A program made the position numbers and the translations under genes. The notes under the pieces are model-generated. The model saw only the letters and a program-made list of their open reading frames with translations. It did no database searches and had not been told where the DNA came from. From Otis tarda (lineage: Eukaryota > Chordata > Aves > Otidiformes > Otididae), in contig CM048553.1 of assembly GCA_026413225.1 (NCBI GenBank), positions 144,311,190-144,375,189 on the forward strand: 64,000 nt of DNA, read 5' to 3'. This document shows, one piece after another, positions 26,546-39,636 of the stretch; the first letter of the stretch is position 1, and every line of letters starts with the position of its first letter.

Positions 26546-29500
26546 TATTAAATTGATCCAGTATTGAATTGATTGGGGAAAAATGATTGGAAAAGCTGGG
26601 AGGTGGCTGTGGTATGTGATGGTACGTTTTTTCTTTGTTAGTTCTTAAACTACTTTTTTTTCCACAAAGTTATTCTTTCAGATTTTGGAAGTGCAGATTC
26701 TAATTTTTTCAGTAGTGGAATGCTCGGGAATTGGGAAATAGACCTTTGAATATAGGGAGCTATTTTGGCAAGTATTTATTACATGAACATTTTCTTTATT
26801 TTTAGAAGACATTGGTGCTGGTCTCTGAAATCCCACACCTGTGCAAACTTTACAGTCAAATAAGAAAAGGAAGCTTGTATTTGCCATTCTTGTGTTCACG
26901 ATTTGTGAGATAAACCCTTTTGTTGCCAAGAGATCTCACCAGATGGTTTTATTTTTGAAGGCTGAAAAGAGTGAATGCACTCTTTAAGGTTTTAAGTTTT
27001 GTGGGTTTTAATGAAATGTTTATAGTTAATTTGTTTTATGTCATATCGTAAGTTAGTCTAAAATCTCAAATATTTCAATCAGTAAGTGATACCTAAGCAA
27101 TATCTACCTAGCAGCTAACCATTGTCCTCCAATACTTACGTGAGAGCAAACTTTTGAATTGGGCAAAGCTTTTGAATCTCAAATTTACAGTTTGTTTTAG
27201 CAAACCTTCTGCATTATGTAGAGCTGCTGATGGAAACACTACTGTTCTTTAATTTGGTTGTCAATTTTGTTTTCATCTGTGAAACAAGTAGTACACATCT
27301 GGTCAGATTTGGGTCCTGTTTAGATTTCTGCTTTAGTACCAATTAAAAGTGACATACCAGAATATTCTTCTTTTTTGCACATCTGTGTGATCATACAGTG
27401 CTGGATTACTAAGAGGCACTACAGTGCAGTCTTTCATACCTGAAATAGCAGTAGAGAAAGGTATTTGCTACTTTGTTTAGCTTAATGGCTTCCTATATAA
27501 AGCATTGTTAGAATAGAATTAGAAATTTGTCTTCAAGTACTTGTGATCCTTAATTATGTTAGTATCCCAAACTGCCCTCTTTGGTTTTGCGTTTTTTAAT
27601 CTGTTGAACTATAACAACTTTCAAAGTGCATTATATTTGCAGCACTTTTTCTTGCAGGACAACCCACTTCTCTATTTAAAGGATATAATTTGCTTTTTTT
27701 TATTTGTCAGTTACACTTTTTTATATTCTGTACTGTCAACATGTGTTCCCTAACATGATGTAGCTTTGGAAAAAAAGTTAATAAAGAGAAAGCATTTCTT
27801 TCCCTAAATTATCTGGGGGCTAATGTTCTGTTCAGTATTAAGTTTTGGAATGTTTAGGTGGGAATGCGTTTTGAGGAGCAATTATTTAACTTTTTATATA
27901 CTACTTTTGCTTTGCAGCCAATAGGAACTCTGTTTGCCAGCTGTTCTCACAATGCAAATACAATGTATTAAAAAATTAAATATTTAATCACCCAATATTA
28001 AATAATACTTTAACCTGTAGATACATATTCTTCCACTCGTGCAGAATGTTGGCTGCTTCTGTGAAGAATGGATGTGCCTTGTTACATTTTATTGAGAGCA
28101 AAACATACAGTGCTTATTAGTTACATGGAATATACTAATTTAAGTGGAACAGCCCACAGCAGAATATGGCTGGAAGCAAGCTAGCCCAGTATATGCTTTA
28201 TTACTTGCCTTCACTGCAGTACTGTTACGGAAATAGTGTTTTAGTGTTTTGATTCCAAACCCCACTTCTTTCTGTGTGACTGTATAAGGTTAAGGTCTGC
28301 TGTCAGAGCAAGCAGTACCAAAAGCTGTTAAAACATGGGTGCTGCAAAACTTTTCCTTTCCTCCCTTCAATTTTTTTTTTTTTTTTTTTTTCTGCCCCAG
28401 TTCAATTATTCAAGCAGAAATAAAGGATATGTACCTTGCAACAGTTGATAAGGCATACAGAACGTGGTGCTCCCACGTTTTTAAGGAGTCAAGAGCAGAA
28501 GGTACCTAGTGGGTATGCAGAGGCAGATAGTGATACAGTTGTGTGTAGAACATAACGCTATGAAAAATGTGGTTTTGTCTTTCACTTTTTCCTCTCTCCC
28601 TACTTTTCACTTGAAAATTAAGTAAAGAGAATTTAAAAAAAAAAGCATTATTTTCTGTAATTGTCAAGAAAAATTAAGTGAATAACGTGAAAATAGAAGG
28701 AGAATTAAACCTGTGAATAATTAGTCTAGAACTTAATATTTATGTAGAGTGGAAGGTGTATAACTTCTGCAGATGTAGTGAGGGACAAAGAAGATGACAT
28801 TTAAGACAGGAGTCAGTTAATTTTTTTTTTTTTTCCCTAGCTATGCCCCAAATTTGGCAACACAAATGTAGCTTTGCTTATATTGCTTCGTCTTCCCTTA
28901 ACTGATAAATTTATTTTCTTAATACAGTGTTTATGAAGCCCGCTGCCATTACACAATGAAATTATTTTGATTGTATGCTCTCTTGTCATATCATCTTCAC
29001 CTTTCTTAAATGCTTGCTATGAATTTTTATTCTGAAATACTCTGAATAAAAACTTTTTTTTTTTTTTGCCGTTGCTTTCCTCTGTCGATTCATATTGAAT
29101 ACATTTTGGGAGATGGAGGTGAAAATAAGAGCTTGAAAAAACCCTTTCCTTACTTGGGAATCACCTGCTCTAAAAGCTTATGCTCCACCTGCTGTCATAC
29201 TGGTTGACCTGTTTTGCTTCAGTATTTCTGCTTTTTATGTAGTGATGTATTTTTACTTGAAAGTCAAGTTTCAACAGAGACTTAAGCCTCAACAGAGGCT
29301 TATTTCGATAGGAAGAGAGTGTGTTTGCATTTATAGAGATTGCTTAGATTGCTTCAGCTTTTCTGTAAGTGGGGAACAGAGAAGAGGATTTGAAGAGGGA
29401 GAACGAAGGGTTCTGTGAAACCAGGCAATCATGTATTGGTCCAGTGGTACCCAGTATTGACTTTATAGACCAGAAGTTCTGGTGCATAGTGGGAAGGCAG

Positions 29501-29767
29501 GTGTCCTTATATGGGGTTGCAATAGGCTAATATTTAGGGGTAGGTATGCTTTTGAGTTGGTTGGTTTTTTTGGGTTTTTTGTTGGGTTTTTTTTTTTTTT
29601 TTCTTTTTGGGGCAATCATAAGATATGAAGACTTTAAGTACATCAAAATCTCGGTATCTCTACACATGATAAAATTACTAAGCCACTATTTGAACTAACT
29701 GCTTACAAGTTTGTTTTTCTTCTTGTTTTTTTTTTCCTTCTTTTTTTTTTTTCCCTCATTGATACAG

Positions 29768-29875
29768 GTGGAATCAAGAGATACTTTAAACAGTATTGCC
29801 TTGAAATTTGATACAACACCCAATGAACTGGTTCAATTAAATAAGCTTTTCTCCAGAGCAGTTGTTCCTGGACAG
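29768..29875 (+). CDS. OXR1: OXR1 coding exon 3 (LysM domain)
   Basis: This 108-nt phase 0-0 exon encodes residues 80-115 of the assembled protein, starting VESRDTLNSIALKFDTTPNE and ending AVVPGQ. This is the core of the LysM domain: the D/S-T-L-x-x-I-A pattern of the first helix, then the T-x-x-x-L-x-x-L-N segment of the second helix. In bacteria LysM binds peptidoglycan; in OXR1/NCOA7 proteins its ligand is not established. The acceptor follows a long T-rich tract and the donor is CAG|gtacta. Confidence 0.97.
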
Positions 29876-31046
29876 GTACTATTACACTACGTATGTCACT
29901 TACCCAACAAAGGCCTCTTTCCCTGTGTTTCTCATGTCTACCAAATAGTGTTGAAGTACTTCTCTTACTGTTTTCCTGTTGGCTTTGTAAGATTATTTTT
30001 TTTTTTCATTTTTCTCTAGTTTGTGAATTCCTTGTGCCTATTAAATAGCTGCCTAAAAAGGGGCCACATAATGAAGCTACCTGTCGCTCTTAAATAAGAT
30101 CAGAGGGCTTTTAAAACTAAATATACTTAATGGTATAATAACGCTTGCTACAAGCTAAATTGTTACTTTGCAAATATAGCAGGTTGTTTACCAGCTGTAG
30201 CTCAGGAGACAAATTCAGGGTACAGCTTACCAACAGCATTCCTGACTGCATATTACTGCCTGCAATTCTATTTTAATAAATTGAGTAATATTTCTGTTCC
30301 ACTCTGAAAATTTGTTGTCTTCACCAGCAGTATATGAACTATCATTCACTTCTTGTAAGTTACTATTGCCAACATCTTTTTCTTTCCTTTTTTTTTTTTT
30401 TTGTTTTTACTTTTCACTTCTCTTTTGAAAGCCAGACCTGGAAACAAGTGATAGGTCAACCATGGTATTAATCGTTGGCCATTTTGTATGAGCCCTCTGT
30501 TTTGAAAAAATCCCATATTTATTTCCGACTGTTGCAAAACTTTTCTAGGTAGCTTGAATGCATGCCATGGCCAAAATAATATATTTAAGGGATGAATAAC
30601 CTCAATTGATTTTTTTTTTAATTATTTTTTTTTTTTAAACATTCAGTACTAAGAGCTATGTCTCTGAAGTTGTTCCCCAGACTGTTTCTTATTTGCTCAA
30701 ATACAGTACAGTAATAGCAAGAGAAATAACTGGGCAGATCTTCCTTAGCCACTGGATTGGCATGTTCTATACTTTTAACACTTTCTGTCTGAACTTTTTC
30801 TTCAGTTATTATACTGAAAATCAATCTTATCTCAAGATAGCGTTTAAAAACTTCAAAAGCTAAAATTAAGGTGACTTTGTGTGACATTGCTTATTCCCTC
30901 AACTCAATTTCTGTTAAAATTCATGGGAGCAGGAATGATTTTGTTTAGCTTGTTTTAAGAAAGCATAGCAAATATACCTGAGCTGGTGGGAAATCTAAAG
31001 TAAACCTGAAAGCATAATTTCTAACTACATTATATCTTCTTTATAG
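29876..31046 (+). other. OXR1: OXR1 intron 3
   Basis: A GT-AG intron of about 1.2 kb between the two LysM-encoding exons. It holds T-rich runs (30389-30402, 30610-30637) and nothing else recognisable. Confidence 0.9.
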
Positions 31047-31160
31047 ATTTTGTATGTTCCTGACCCAGACTACATTTCTAGTGTGGACAGCTCCCCCTCT
31101 CTAAGTCCTATAAGTCCCCTGTCACCTACATCTTCCGAAGCAGAGCTTGACAAGGCTACA
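31047..31160 (+). CDS. OXR1: OXR1 coding exon 4 (LysM end and Ser-Pro linker)
   Basis: The exon encodes residues 116-153. It starts ILYVPDPDYISS, the last LysM strand, then runs into a Ser/Pro linker (SPSLSPISPLSPTSS) with several proline-directed phosphorylation-type sites, and ends LDKAT. I set the end at 31160 (ACA|gtaaat) because the join LDKAT|DPDG aligns without a gap to the mammalian protein as I recall it. A second donor six bases on (AAT|gtaggt at 31167) keeps the frame and would add Val-Asn. Both give phase 0. The acceptor is TTCTTTATAG. Confidence 0.93.
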
Positions 31161-34100
31161 GTAAATGTAGGTATACCTGTTCTCGTTGAAATTAATTTTC
31201 CCATACAAAATAAATGTTACAGATGGTATGCTTTCTTCTTGAAGTAGCCTTTTGTTTTAAGGAGAAAGTACTTTGCAACACTTGGACTTGAAAAGTGAAA
31301 TCGTATCTTTTTGAAAGTAAATATGAACTTTTAATCTTTGTAAATTACAGTTTTCTATGTGAAAAATGATTTGAAGGCAATGTATTTGTAGCAAAATACT
31401 ATCCCTGCACACTGAAATCTTTAAATAGCAGTTCCTGTTGCACTTCTGTATTTGTTACCTTTTAGAATTAGTTAAACGTTTGTCTCCAATATTGACAGTT
31501 CTTGTAGCAATGATACATTGGCAAAAATACTCAAAGTAGCTAAAGGTAAGGGCTCCCCCTGCTCCCTGTAGGGGCACAAGAGGGAGTTCTTTAGTTTCAT
31601 TTAGTGAAACGAAGTAAAAAAATAAGTGTGTCAGTGAAGGGCTAATACAGAGTTGATTGTAGCTGACTTCTGCTCAGTAGTTCTACCTTCAAATACTGAA
31701 GTTGTTTAGCCTTCAAAGCTGCTCTGTAATTCAGCTTGAATGTAGATTTTTTTGGCTAGGAGCTAGCTTTGTAAAAGCATGTCTTTCCAGGAACACTGGT
31801 TTGCTGTCAACAGAATTCCATGGGGAGAACTTCAACCAGGAAGATGCAGTATTGGAGCCTGAGCTTCTCTGCAATTTATGCCATTATGACCTTATTCAGA
31901 TGTTTCTTAATATGTAACTACTGTTCTTTTCCCAGTTATTATATTTTCTCTCAAATAACATATTTTCTTGATAGCACTTGTGAATGATAAGGTCAGTAAA
32001 GCTATGAAATATCTACTCCAGAATTCTATGTGCTCAAAGTTTAGGCATTTATTTATTTATTTGCTTGCATGACTTGGTCCAAAGAAGTTTAAATATAAAG
32101 GTGTTGCTTTGTTGGTGAATAGGTTCCCAGGGTGTATATTACAAAGGCTGTGATGACCCTTCTGCTGAAAATTAGTGTTTGGTTTTGCTACTATACCTTT
32201 ACTTTGACCTAGCATACCTGTTCTCATGAGGTGTCTGCTGTCATTTGTACTGAATTATTTATTTTATGTTTCATAGCAAGCTAAAGGTGATGTAGCACAC
32301 AACAATATGTTCTTCTGTCTCCATCTTGGAATGACTGTAAATGCTAGGATAGGCCTACCCATGTAGCATATGTTGTGAGAAGTTACTCAAGGGAAAATTG
32401 TTAGTTTTACTACTAGAAATCAGAGTTCTTCCTACAATGCACTAGGTCCCACGTCATTCTTGCTTTTATGGGTTATTTTGTATATGCTGGTTTGCGTATA
32501 GTAGATAAGGAGGCTTAATAGTGTAACCATGTCTGTCATTCACTTGAAATTTTTTTTGAGCAGAGATAAAACTTTAAAAGTGTAGAAGAAACAAAGTAGA
32601 GTAAAATACTTTAAAAGTTAAAATCCTCTTATGCAAAAGGTCTTGTAGTGTAGGCAGTTCAGTGTTAGCAACAATTTGAATGTTAAATTTCATTCAACTC
32701 ACACTGTTGTTGCAGAGTGATTTTGCGCATCTTGTGTGTTGTGGATCGCTACAAGCAGTTCTTAAATGCTTTAGGGAAAGTCAAACAAATGAACAATGCA
32801 ACAATAAAGTCTTCATGGAAGTTGCTGTTTTCTGAGGCCTTTCAAAGTATGTATAAGGAGGGAAGGGATGTTCCTAGATACAATTTGTCAAAAGAAAGCA
32901 AAAAACTGAGGTCAGTTGCACTTGTCAGTGTGAACTCTGTGTGTGTTTCTGTGTGTGTGTTTGATTTTGTTTTTCAGTCTCTCCAGCAACACAAAAAAGC
33001 ACTCAGCGTCTATTTGAGCAGTTAAGGGTTTTGTTCTTCATAGCGCCTGTTTTCTGTGTTTCTCTTTTCTCTCTTTGATTGCTTTCCTTATGAACAAGAG
33101 AAATATTAGCATACATTCTCTAATGCTCTGTATGGATGTCTGTCGTCTTTGACTCTAATTTTGACTCCAGATTTGCAGTTTAAATTTAAGTACATTTCAA
33201 GGTAAAGAGGATAAGTTACTGTGCCTGTACAATGTAAAAGGGTCTTCTCTGTGTGCTATGGTTGTTGAAATGAGTGAGTTCTTGCTAGAAATTGAATAAG
33301 ACTAACCAACATCTGAACCTCTGAGGCAAAATATAAACTATGATATGGTCTGTTTTTTTAGTTCAATTTTATCAAACATTGCAGTAGCTTAACACAACCA
33401 TGTGGCCAAATACAAAGCAGCATGTGGCTAATGCAAGACCTGTTAAGTGGTTTTTTTTAAGTTTTTACACTAAGATTTCAGTGTGTATTTCAGTAAGTTT
33501 TAGTGCCAGTGTGTATGTAAGAACTCAACTTAGATTTTTAAGCCTTGCTTATGCTGCTGGTTTTTTTTTAAAGAGTTTCTTCATTCAACAGTTTGCACAT
33601 CTGAGAAGATCCAATAAGCTTTACTACCTATAAAACTTAAAATCCACTTCAAAATATGTAGTGACAAGTGTGTTGTCATTACACTTGAAAGTCTGTCACC
33701 AGCGTTATCCTTGCTTCTTTGTCACATGCAGCATGAATGAGAAATGGCTGGCTTATTCACAATGGAGTTGGATATCAGCCTGGGACTCTTGCAGCCACTT
33801 GTTAGGTTATATGCATCACAAAGCTGAGCACATTTTTTTAGGAAAAAGGCGTATATAGAAGCAGAACTCATCTCCAGGAAATTTGCTTTACATTTATATC
33901 TTCATTAGCTTTTTCAGCAAAATTCAATTCAGTGTTCTATAAGTTGTTTTGATTTTTTTTTGTTTGCTTTCTAACTAAAATTGAAAGATGCAGGCAAAGG
34001 CTCAAGTGCCAGAGAGATGATGAACTGAAAACAGTTGTGCATAATGTTCCTGGATATGATTAAAGGCATTTAGCTGCAATCTGGATTAGTGCATAGAACT

Positions 34101-36118
34101 GAACAGAAAAGCAGAGAACCAAAGGGAACATAGAAGTTCACATTTTTAATAAATAGTAGTATTTTATCAGTTACTAAAAATAGCAATTATGTATTAAATT
34201 AAATTTCAATGTTAGTTAAGCTCCAAAACAGGATTACTGTGACTATAAAATAGGCTTCATCAGTCTGTCTACTATACCCGTAGCCTTTATTTGAAAACAA
34301 CTTTTTCACTGTCTGTCCTGTCCCTGGTAGAATTCCATGTTCACTAGTTTGTTGGATATAGTGCTAGCAAGATAGATACCACTTCCTGTTGTCTGCCCAA
34401 GAAAAAAATCCTCTGGAAATTGTATCTAGATATGTGAAAGACCAAGATGGTTGGGAACAGCCAGAGTGAATTTACTGAGCACATATCATGCCTGACCAAA
34501 GTGATTGCTTTCTGTGATGAGATGACTGGCTCAGCAGATGAGGGAAGAGCAGTGCAAGCTACTTACCTTGACTAGAGCCAGGCCCTTGGCACTGGCCCAA
34601 AGCAGCCTTCTTGCAATACTGAGGAAATGTGGACTGAATGGCTGGACTATAAGGTGGGCTGGAAAAATTGGCAGGACCTTTGGGGTCAAAGCGATTGAGC
34701 ATTTGTGTGTGACTGGTCATTTTTTTGTTGTTGTTGTTGTTTATTTTCTGTGGTGGTGGACAGTTAAGAATCCTTGAGGGTCCCTTCCGGGCTAATATTG
34801 TTTCTGATTTGCCCATAAGTGACCTGACTGACAGGACACAGGACAGAATGCACTGTCAGCAAGCTTAGGGGCGAGGGACAGCAGAAATTAGGGAAAGTGG
34901 TCAGTACACTGGACTGAAGGACAAGAGCCGCTCATCAGAGGGACATAGAGATTCTGGAGAGATGAAGTAACAGAAACCTCATGAAGTTCAACAACAGCGA
35001 AGGCCACCCAGGGACAGAAAGAGCCCTATGTGGCAATACAGTGTGAGGGCTGGCTAGCTACATAGCAGCTTTGCCAGAGAAGACTAAGGGCTGAGGAGAG
35101 GCTGAGGCCAGTGTCAGGTGGATATGTTGACCAACGTCCACTTGTGATGGTGAAGGCTAATTACATGCTAGGTGGAAGATGAAAGAAAAATACAGCAAAT
35201 TAAGGAAAATCATTATTGCACTGTCTGTGGGGCTTGTGAAGCTGCATTTGTAGTGTTGTGTCCACTTCTGACACCTCCAATACAAGATGAAGATTGACAT
35301 ACTGGAGAGGCTCTAGTGGAGGGCCATTAAGAAGATCAGGGAATATGAAGATATGAGGCACAAGGATTCACTGACAGAGCTGGGGTTTTTTTTTTAGTCT
35401 GCAAAAGAAAATACTTATGGACAACTTGATCTCTGTGTTGTACTACCTAGTAGACAAGTCAGAGGGAGGAGAAAAAGAGTTGGGATCTTCAGATGTTTAT
35501 AGTGAAAAGATGGGCAGCAACAACTGCAGGTTGCTGCACGATAGGTCCTGGTTAAATAACAGACAATAATGGTGGTTAAACACTGGAGCAGGTTTATTGA
35601 AGAGGCTGTGGACTTAAACACAGCAGGAAAGGCCATGAGCAACCTGATCTAATGTAGGCTTAGGCCTGCTTTGAACACAGGGTTGGATTAGCTGACCTTC
35701 TGACTTAAAGTAGTGTATAATATTATTGAAGGATAAGAGAAGACATTTAGTAGGACTTCTGGTGAAGTTGGAAAATAATCCTTTCTGCTAACTTATGCTC
35801 AAATTTTGCATGTGACAGTGTATCGGATGGTTTCCTTATGTGAGTTCTGATCATTATTTTGTTGGTTTATTCCCAGGTTGATTCTGAATATCTTTACCTA
35901 CTTGCGTTTCTTATTGTGGGCTGGTTAAGCTGTGCTTTGTTAGTTATGTATGCTGTCAGATTGGTGCAATTCTTTAAACTGCTGTGGATTTGGAACGCTG
36001 TTTTTACATTTGTTTTCATGTCAAAGAAAAAGAACAGAAGTTACACAACGGAAAATCTCTTAAAGGTAATATTGAAAAAGACAGTTTACTAAGTTCTGTT
36101 TTTTATATTCCCTTTTAG
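31161..36118 (+). other. OXR1: OXR1 intron 4
   Basis: A GT-AG intron of about 5 kb with an old plus-strand CR1 (about 34465-35705) and a GC-richer patch at 31551-31590. No alternative exon was recognised. Open frames such as the one at 32717-33025 lack splice and homology support. Confidence 0.85.
34465..35705 (+). mobile_element. CR1 LINE fragment, plus strand, diverged
   Basis: The segment reads through the CR1 reverse transcriptase region in order but is decayed. At 34490 is a part like CATGCCTGACCAAAGTGATT. Later comes a region resembling the sequence between the polymerase and the 3' UTR (ATGAAGTTCAACAACAGCGA), then GGCTTGTGAAGCTGCATTTG and GGAGAGGCTCTAGTGGAGGG. It ends near GGGTTGGATTAGCTGACC without a clear ATTCTATG tail. 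Indels and stops are everywhere. It is longer than the other copies because less of its 5' side is missing. Confidence 0.75.
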
Positions 36119-36271
36119 GATCCAGATGGAGTCCAACAGAAAGAGTTGGCTGCTTCACCAGCACATGCATGTGTTCGTCCTACAAGAGTGGTATCCTCCA
36201 CCTCCGAAGAGGAGGAAGCATTTACAGAGAAATTCCTAAAAATTAATTGCAAGTACATCACTAATGGCAAG
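36119..36271 (+). CDS. OXR1: OXR1 coding exon 5 (start of GRAM-like domain)
   Basis: This 153-nt phase 0-0 exon encodes residues 154-204. It starts with a variable piece (DPDGVQQKELAASPAHACV), followed by the strongly conserved VVSSTSEEEEAFTEKFLKIN and then CKYITNGK. The acidic SEEEE run and the following strand open the GRAM/PH-like domain that exon 6 completes. The variable piece differs from the mammalian counterpart as I recall it, which fits a disordered linker. Splice sites are TCCCTTTTAG and AAG|gtactt. Confidence 0.97.
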
Positions 36272-36380
36272 GTACTTAAACATTCAGATTTTGCTGTTAC
36301 TGTATGGGATGTAAAAATAAAGTACGTTTAGACCGTAAACGTACAGTAAAATTTACCTACTGATAGGTAGATGGATCAGC

Positions 36381-36412
36381 TTATATACATATATATGTGT
36401 ATGTACATATAT
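36381..36412. repeat. TA/TG simple repeat
   Basis: Alternating TATACATATATATGTGTATG-type sequence; imperfect. Confidence 0.7.
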
Positions 36413-38597
36413 TCACTTTTTTATTCACAGTTTGCTTTGGATTTCCAGACCATGTGTTTCTTAGACTGGATGCAGGCAGTTAATATGCAATTGACATGTG
36501 ACAAACTTCCCTGTAGCCATACTTAAGTGATTCTTTTGTGTTGAGAGCATGAGGTCTGTTTGTTCCTTCTGTTGGTGTCTCTCATATGTAGTTCTCTTTC
36601 CTTAAAGTGGAGAGGAACATGCTTTAAACTATAAGGAAATACATAGTTGGGTAGCTTTACTTCCATTTTCCTGAAGTAGAACAGTGTGAGCAGAATTAAT
36701 CTCTGATTCTGTAAGCAAACACTTCTGTATTGGATATAGTGTGGTAGAAATTCTTACTTTTCTTCAAAGCAGTAGTTAGAGTTGTCTCAGTAGTGTTGTT
36801 ACACAAATGCCTTCAAGTTAGTGGCACTTAATTAACTTCCATTCAGCTCATAGGTGCATGAGTCTTGCGCAGATTTTTAGTGACTGAGATCATGTCAAAA
36901 GACTACCTCAGAATGCTTTAGGAAAAAAACAAAATATATCGTTCTCCCACCCAACAGAAAAATTACTGTTAGATACTTAATGAAAAATCATGCCTTCACT
37001 CAATCTGAATCAGTGCAAAGTACTTCTAGTACTTCTCCTTTACCTGAAGTTTTGGGTATGTACATACAAATACTGCTGATCCTGTGTTGCTCAGCAATAG
37101 GTCTGAAGATAAGTTACAGTAATGATAAACAGACTAATGAGAATCTCCTAAAACTAGTTGTTTTGGGTTTTGTTTTTGTTTTTTTTTTTTCCTGATGGAA
37201 AGGATTGCAAATCTATATATGTCTAGACTTGAAGCCTTTTGACAGTATGTTTATATTGGCAAAAACTGTATGTTAGAAGTTGGTAAGACAAGTCCTGGAA
37301 AAGCTTTGTTGATTACTTTGTTCTAGTTTGCAGTTAATTTGCTTCACCCTTTGCATTCTATCCATAGGTGACTCTTTAGGTTCATCCTAGGTAAAGTCAT
37401 TACTTCTCGATTTTAAGCACTCAGATTCAGAGGAATTGAGAACTGTGAGCCTCTGTTAGAACTTGGCTGTACTGGAAAAATATAACCTATGGTTAAAACT
37501 TACAGGGTATTATTTATGTCCTGTAACTCCTTATCAGAATATTACAGGGAGTGTTCACAGCACCTGTATTTGACTTTCATCTCTACAGCCTGTATTCTAA
37601 GAGCTTCAAGGAGAATTGTTTCTGAAGACTGGTATAATCCACCACAGTACCAGTCCGTGCTTGGGGAGGTGCATGAGGAGAGAAATGAAAGCTAACTTGC
37701 TCAAATTTGAGTGCTGGATTTCATGAATTTAGGATGTAATATAGCCTTTGTGTCGCATGTGGTAGGAATGTCCTCTGGAATGTCATCTTCTCCTCTCCTT
37801 CATAAATTTCCTGATGATGCAGGATGATAAATCTTCAAAGGTTTTCTGGAGAAAGCTTAGAAGATTAATCCTCTACTTCCCACTCTGGAAGTAATTTTGA
37901 AGCTCATTAAGTGTTTTATAGGGCTTCAGATGTGACATCTCAGTTATCACTGCAACTGATGCTTGTAAACTAAAATCTAACGAAAGCCTCTTTTTCAATA
38001 TGGGTAATTTCACATATGTGAAAGGGCTTGAATTAGGGTAAGACTATCTCATTTCTCACCTTGCAACACTGCTTATTCTGTATGTGTTTGGAGTTGGTTT
38101 TAGTCACACCTGTGACTTCCTGGACAAGCACACAGGAATTCTCTGAGGTGGAACCTGGAAACCAGTGGCTGGAATCTGGAAACACTTGCTCTGTTACAAT
38201 ACTTGCTCTCTGTTATCTGGTTATGGCTACTCTCAGAGGCAAGCTGTTGGGCACAGTTAGAAACAGGGTGGTGTGAATATGCCAGATCCTGATCAGACAA
38301 TAAATCAGCGTAGAGTAACCAGTGTGCTGCAGAGTCACACCTTTATTCGCTGTTCATTGCATATGTAGACATGTCCTTTCTTGCAGCAACAGTTTTTGCT
38401 GCTTTTGTAGAAGACTACTACTCTGGTTTTTTTTGTTCTTAGCACTGTTGGAGGCAGAGAAAGGTATTTTAAACAGTCTCCTTGATTGAAACTAACAGAG
38501 AAGCCTTGAAATTCTTCATTCTTTCTTATGCTTGCTGGTTTACTTGTCATCTTTTGAAAAGTAGTAGGTAAAGGAAAATTACTAATACTAAGGCTTT

Positions 38598-38675
38598 AAA
38601 AAAAAACCAAAAAAAAAAACCCCAAACAAACAAAAAACCCCAAAACAATCAAACAAACAAAAACCCAAAACCTCA
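38598..38675. repeat. A/C-rich low-complexity tract
   Basis: Runs of A separated by short C runs (CCAAAA and CCCCAAAA types) with almost no G or T. It is the mirror case of the G/T tracts found elsewhere in the gene and the largest one with A/C on the sense strand. Confidence 0.8.
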
Positions 38676-39605
38676 TTGACCTGAAATATGGGCACAAAAA
38701 GCACAAACATATTTTTCATGAAGTGAACAGGAAGACACTGACAAAGTTCAAACTTATACAGAAAAAAAAAGAATAAAACTAAATTACTATGTTTATGAGA
38801 AAAGCTTCGTAAATTGTGAATCACAGTTTTTGTTCTACCTTGTGTGTTCAAGAGCATAATAGAATTATTTAGGGGTAACTTGTGTTTCAAAACTGCTTGT
38901 CAGAAGTCCTCTCAAATCTTCTTAAAAATATGATTTACTGAACTGCCTCATCTTAATGTTTGGGCTCGCCATTATCGTAAAGTTTGCTTCTAATCCTCCC
39001 TTTGTCATGATTTTTCAAATATCTGTCTCAGATACTGTATAGGATTTAGAGCTTCCACTTCCTGAGGTTTAAGGAATTTTAATGGAAAGAATTGAATATC
39101 TGCCTGCGGGTGTAGTTTAATTACTTTCCGTATGCATGTTTTTGCTTATCTGGATTTAACATTTTTCTGAATCAGCTTCAAGACTGAAGGGATCTATTTT
39201 TAGTAGCCTGGTGTGTCCACATGGTTTTCACTAGTAACGTGGCTCAGCATTTCTCCTTGAGGCGTTTAAATCTGAACTTCACCTGAGCAGAAACTCACTT
39301 ATGTCTTTGGAATCTGTGTTACATACAGGAAACTTGACTTCTACAAGTGGTATTTTGGGGAGTTTTTGTTCAAGAACCAGAACTTCTTAATAACAGAATC
39401 ATGTTGAACTACTCAGTATCTCTATGCAGACTCTAATTTTACTTCAGGTTTTTTTAGGTTTTTCACTTGTGTTTTTGATAACTTTATTCCTCAACAACTA
39501 GTTAGAAATATGTCCCAAGAGAAACAAGTCACTGGTTATTTTGTGGAGGATGTCCTAAAAACTGTTTCCCAACGTTCTCTCTCAACAATTGAGCTGCTTA
39601 GAGAC

Positions 39606-39636
39606 TTTTTTTTTTTTTTTTTTTTTTTTTTCCCCC
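39606..39636. repeat. Poly-T tract, 26 T then 5 C
   Basis: The longest homopolymer in the window, followed at once by CCCCCAG. Length is prone to sequencing and slippage error. Confidence 0.85.

Larger units (their letters stand above)
20299..29767 (+). other. OXR1: OXR1 intron 2
   Basis: This is a GT-AG intron of about 9.5 kb. It contains a CA/TG-rich simple repeat (about 22050-22107), a small tandem duplication (24771-24811), an antisense CR1 copy (25575-26545) and T- or G/T-rich tracts near 23190, 24030, 28371, 28821, 29050 and 29560. The acceptor is preceded by a long T-rich tract (about 29717-29757). No other exon was recognised. Confidence 0.85.

Noticed and set aside
32717-33025. 102-codon open frame in intron 4
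   Set aside because: The sequence ends in a TG-rich low-complexity peptide, shows no homology and has no supporting splice phase.
36980-37195. Possible extra OXR1 exon with a Ser/Thr-rich peptide
   Set aside because: No acceptor leads into it in frame (stops occur just upstream) and the peptide is not part of OXR1 as I know it.
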